A stretch of 64,000 nucleotides of DNA from a virus, in IMG/VR virus record IMGVR_UViG_3300033994_001756, positions 62,001 through 126,000 of that record. One strand, 5' to 3'. The stretch's first letter is position 1. Each line of letters starts with the position of its first letter. Under the pieces are notes generated by a model that was not told the origin of the DNA, ran no database searches, and worked only from the letters and a program-made list of their open reading frames with translations. The position numbers and the translations under genes are program-made. Of this stretch, positions 63,397-64,000 are shown one piece after another.

Positions 63397-64000
63397 TGAA
63401 TCAACAATTTGCTGGAGATTTTTCTCTAAAAACAATAAAGTTATATCCACTTACTGCAGTTAATGGAGATAAACGTCCGTTTATTGACATCAAAGAACTT
63501 GTTAAAGAAGTTACTTTTTACCAGAGTATTATATCCACTAGTTTATATTGTGAACTTGTAGTTAATGATATTGGAGAAAACTTAATCGAAACTCTTCCCC
63601 TGATTGGACGAGAAAGAATTGAATTAAATATCTCAACTCCATATGCAAATTATGATTTGAATTTTTACATTCATAAGATTGATGGTCGAGTAATGCAAGA
63701 GAAGAACCAAGTATATGTGGTTCATGCAATAAGTAAAGAAGCTTTAGACAACGAGTACACTAGAATTCGTGAACGAGTAAATGGAAAAAAAGCAGAAGTA
63801 TTTCTAGAAGAAAAATTAAAAACCATAAGCCAAAAAGAGTTTAAAAAGAATGTAGATGATACATTATATCCTTTTGACATGTATGTTCCCAACTGGAGAT
63901 TGTTTGATACTGCAATCTGGATGTCTCGCAGAAGTGTTCCAGTAAAAAATAAATCTTCCGTGGGATATGTATTTTATGAAACCTTTGAGGGATATAATTT
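63396..64000 (+). CDS. 27: gp27-like baseplate hub protein (3' end outside window)
   Basis: 201 codons visible, start overlapping the previous stop (TAATG). The N-terminus M-N-Q-Q-F-A-G-D-F-S-L-K-T-I-K-L-Y-P-L is followed by strands V-T-F-Y-Q-S-I-I and L-Y-C-E-L-V-V-N-D-I-G-E, a pattern of T4-type hub gp27, and later V-V-H-A-I-S-K-E-A. gp27 forms the torus joining gp5 spike and tail tube. Runs off the window end. Confidence 0.78.
   Translation, partial: MNQQFAGDFSLKTIKLYPLTAVNGDKRPFIDIKELVKEVTFYQSIISTSLYCELVVNDIGENLIETLPLIGRERIELNISTPYANYDLNFYIHKIDGRVMQEKNQVYVVHAISKEALDNEYTRIRERVNGKKAEVFLEEKLKTISQKEFKKNVDDTLYPFDMYVPNWRLFDTAIWMSRRSVPVKNKSSVGYVFYETFEGYN

Noticed and set aside
1-64000. Insertion sequences or integrase attachment sites
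   Set aside because: No transposase, integrase or flanking inverted repeats were found; the only mobile-type genes are the two free-standing endonucleases.

Overview
The window is part of the genome of a T4-like marine cyanophage (a cyanomyovirus of Synechococcus or Prochlorococcus). Core T4 genes (gp23, uvsY, uvsW, gp55, gp47, gp46, gp45, gp44, gp62, regA, gp43, uvsX, gp41, gp61, nrdA, nrdB, rnh, gp33, gp59, gp32, gp53, gp48, gp4, gp26, gp27) are mixed with cyanobacterium-derived genes (psbA, two hli genes, petF, an SLH-domain porin, hsp20, mazG, phoH, thyX and DUF3110, DUF1825 and DUF4278-type small proteins) and a dispersed tRNA cluster. Composition is AT-rich, genes are packed with ATGA or TAATG overlaps, and most are on the + strand.

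Layout. 1-4172: end of the capsid gene, a tail protein and recombination genes (uvsY, uvsW). 4173-14020: late sigma factor gp55, gp47/gp46 nuclease, a two-gene MoxR AAA+/VWA-metallopeptidase module, the sliding clamp and its loader, and regA. 14019-14656: a minus-strand island with a DUF4278-like peptide behind what reads as two tandem glutamine (downstream-peptide type) riboswitch aptamers. 14794-21530: hsp20, DNA polymerase, uvsX, gp41 helicase and mazG. 21563-27297: late, putatively virion-packaged proteins. One is an adenylyltransferase-like protein with a T4-type capsid-targeting N-terminus; another is a very basic histone-like protein. 27294-31746: primase and ribonucleotide reductase. 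31802-35732: a second basic packaged-type protein, a nuclease, a C39-like peptidase, an RlpA-like protein, a second capsid-targeted small protein and a lipoprotein. 34403-44510: nine clear tRNA genes or near-genes and one degenerate one, with small ORFs, two homing-type endonucleases and the photosynthesis genes. 44528-53274: small ORFs, glutaredoxin, RNase H, thyX, phoH, gp33, gp59 and gp32. 53307-64000: baseplate and tail genes, including a probable -1 frameshift gp26/gp51 and two paralogous tape-measure-like proteins with peptidoglycan hydrolase domains.

Regulation. Two promoter classes are visible. Host sigma70-type promoters (TTGACA, 16-18 bp, TATAAT/TATACT/TACTAT) precede early and middle genes and tRNAs. 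Late promoters (TATAAATA and relatives CTAAATA, GATAAATA) precede structural genes. psbA and the porin carry both. Several sigma70 promoters are fused with intrinsic terminators, so that the -35 box lies in the terminator loop or the start site lies in the hairpin.

Most notable: (1) a tRNA-Asn gene interrupted in its anticodon loop by a 46-nt insert that itself looks like a tRNA T-arm plus acceptor stem; (2) the gp26/gp51 -1 frameshift at T TTT TTC; (3) two tandem riboswitch aptamers on the minus strand; (4) capsid-targeting signals and prohead-protease-like sites on accessory proteins; (5) the MoxR-VWA-metallopeptidase pair; (6) a duplicated promoter with conserved initially transcribed sequence, one copy of which points antisense. 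All calls come from reading the sequence only; no database or folding program was used.
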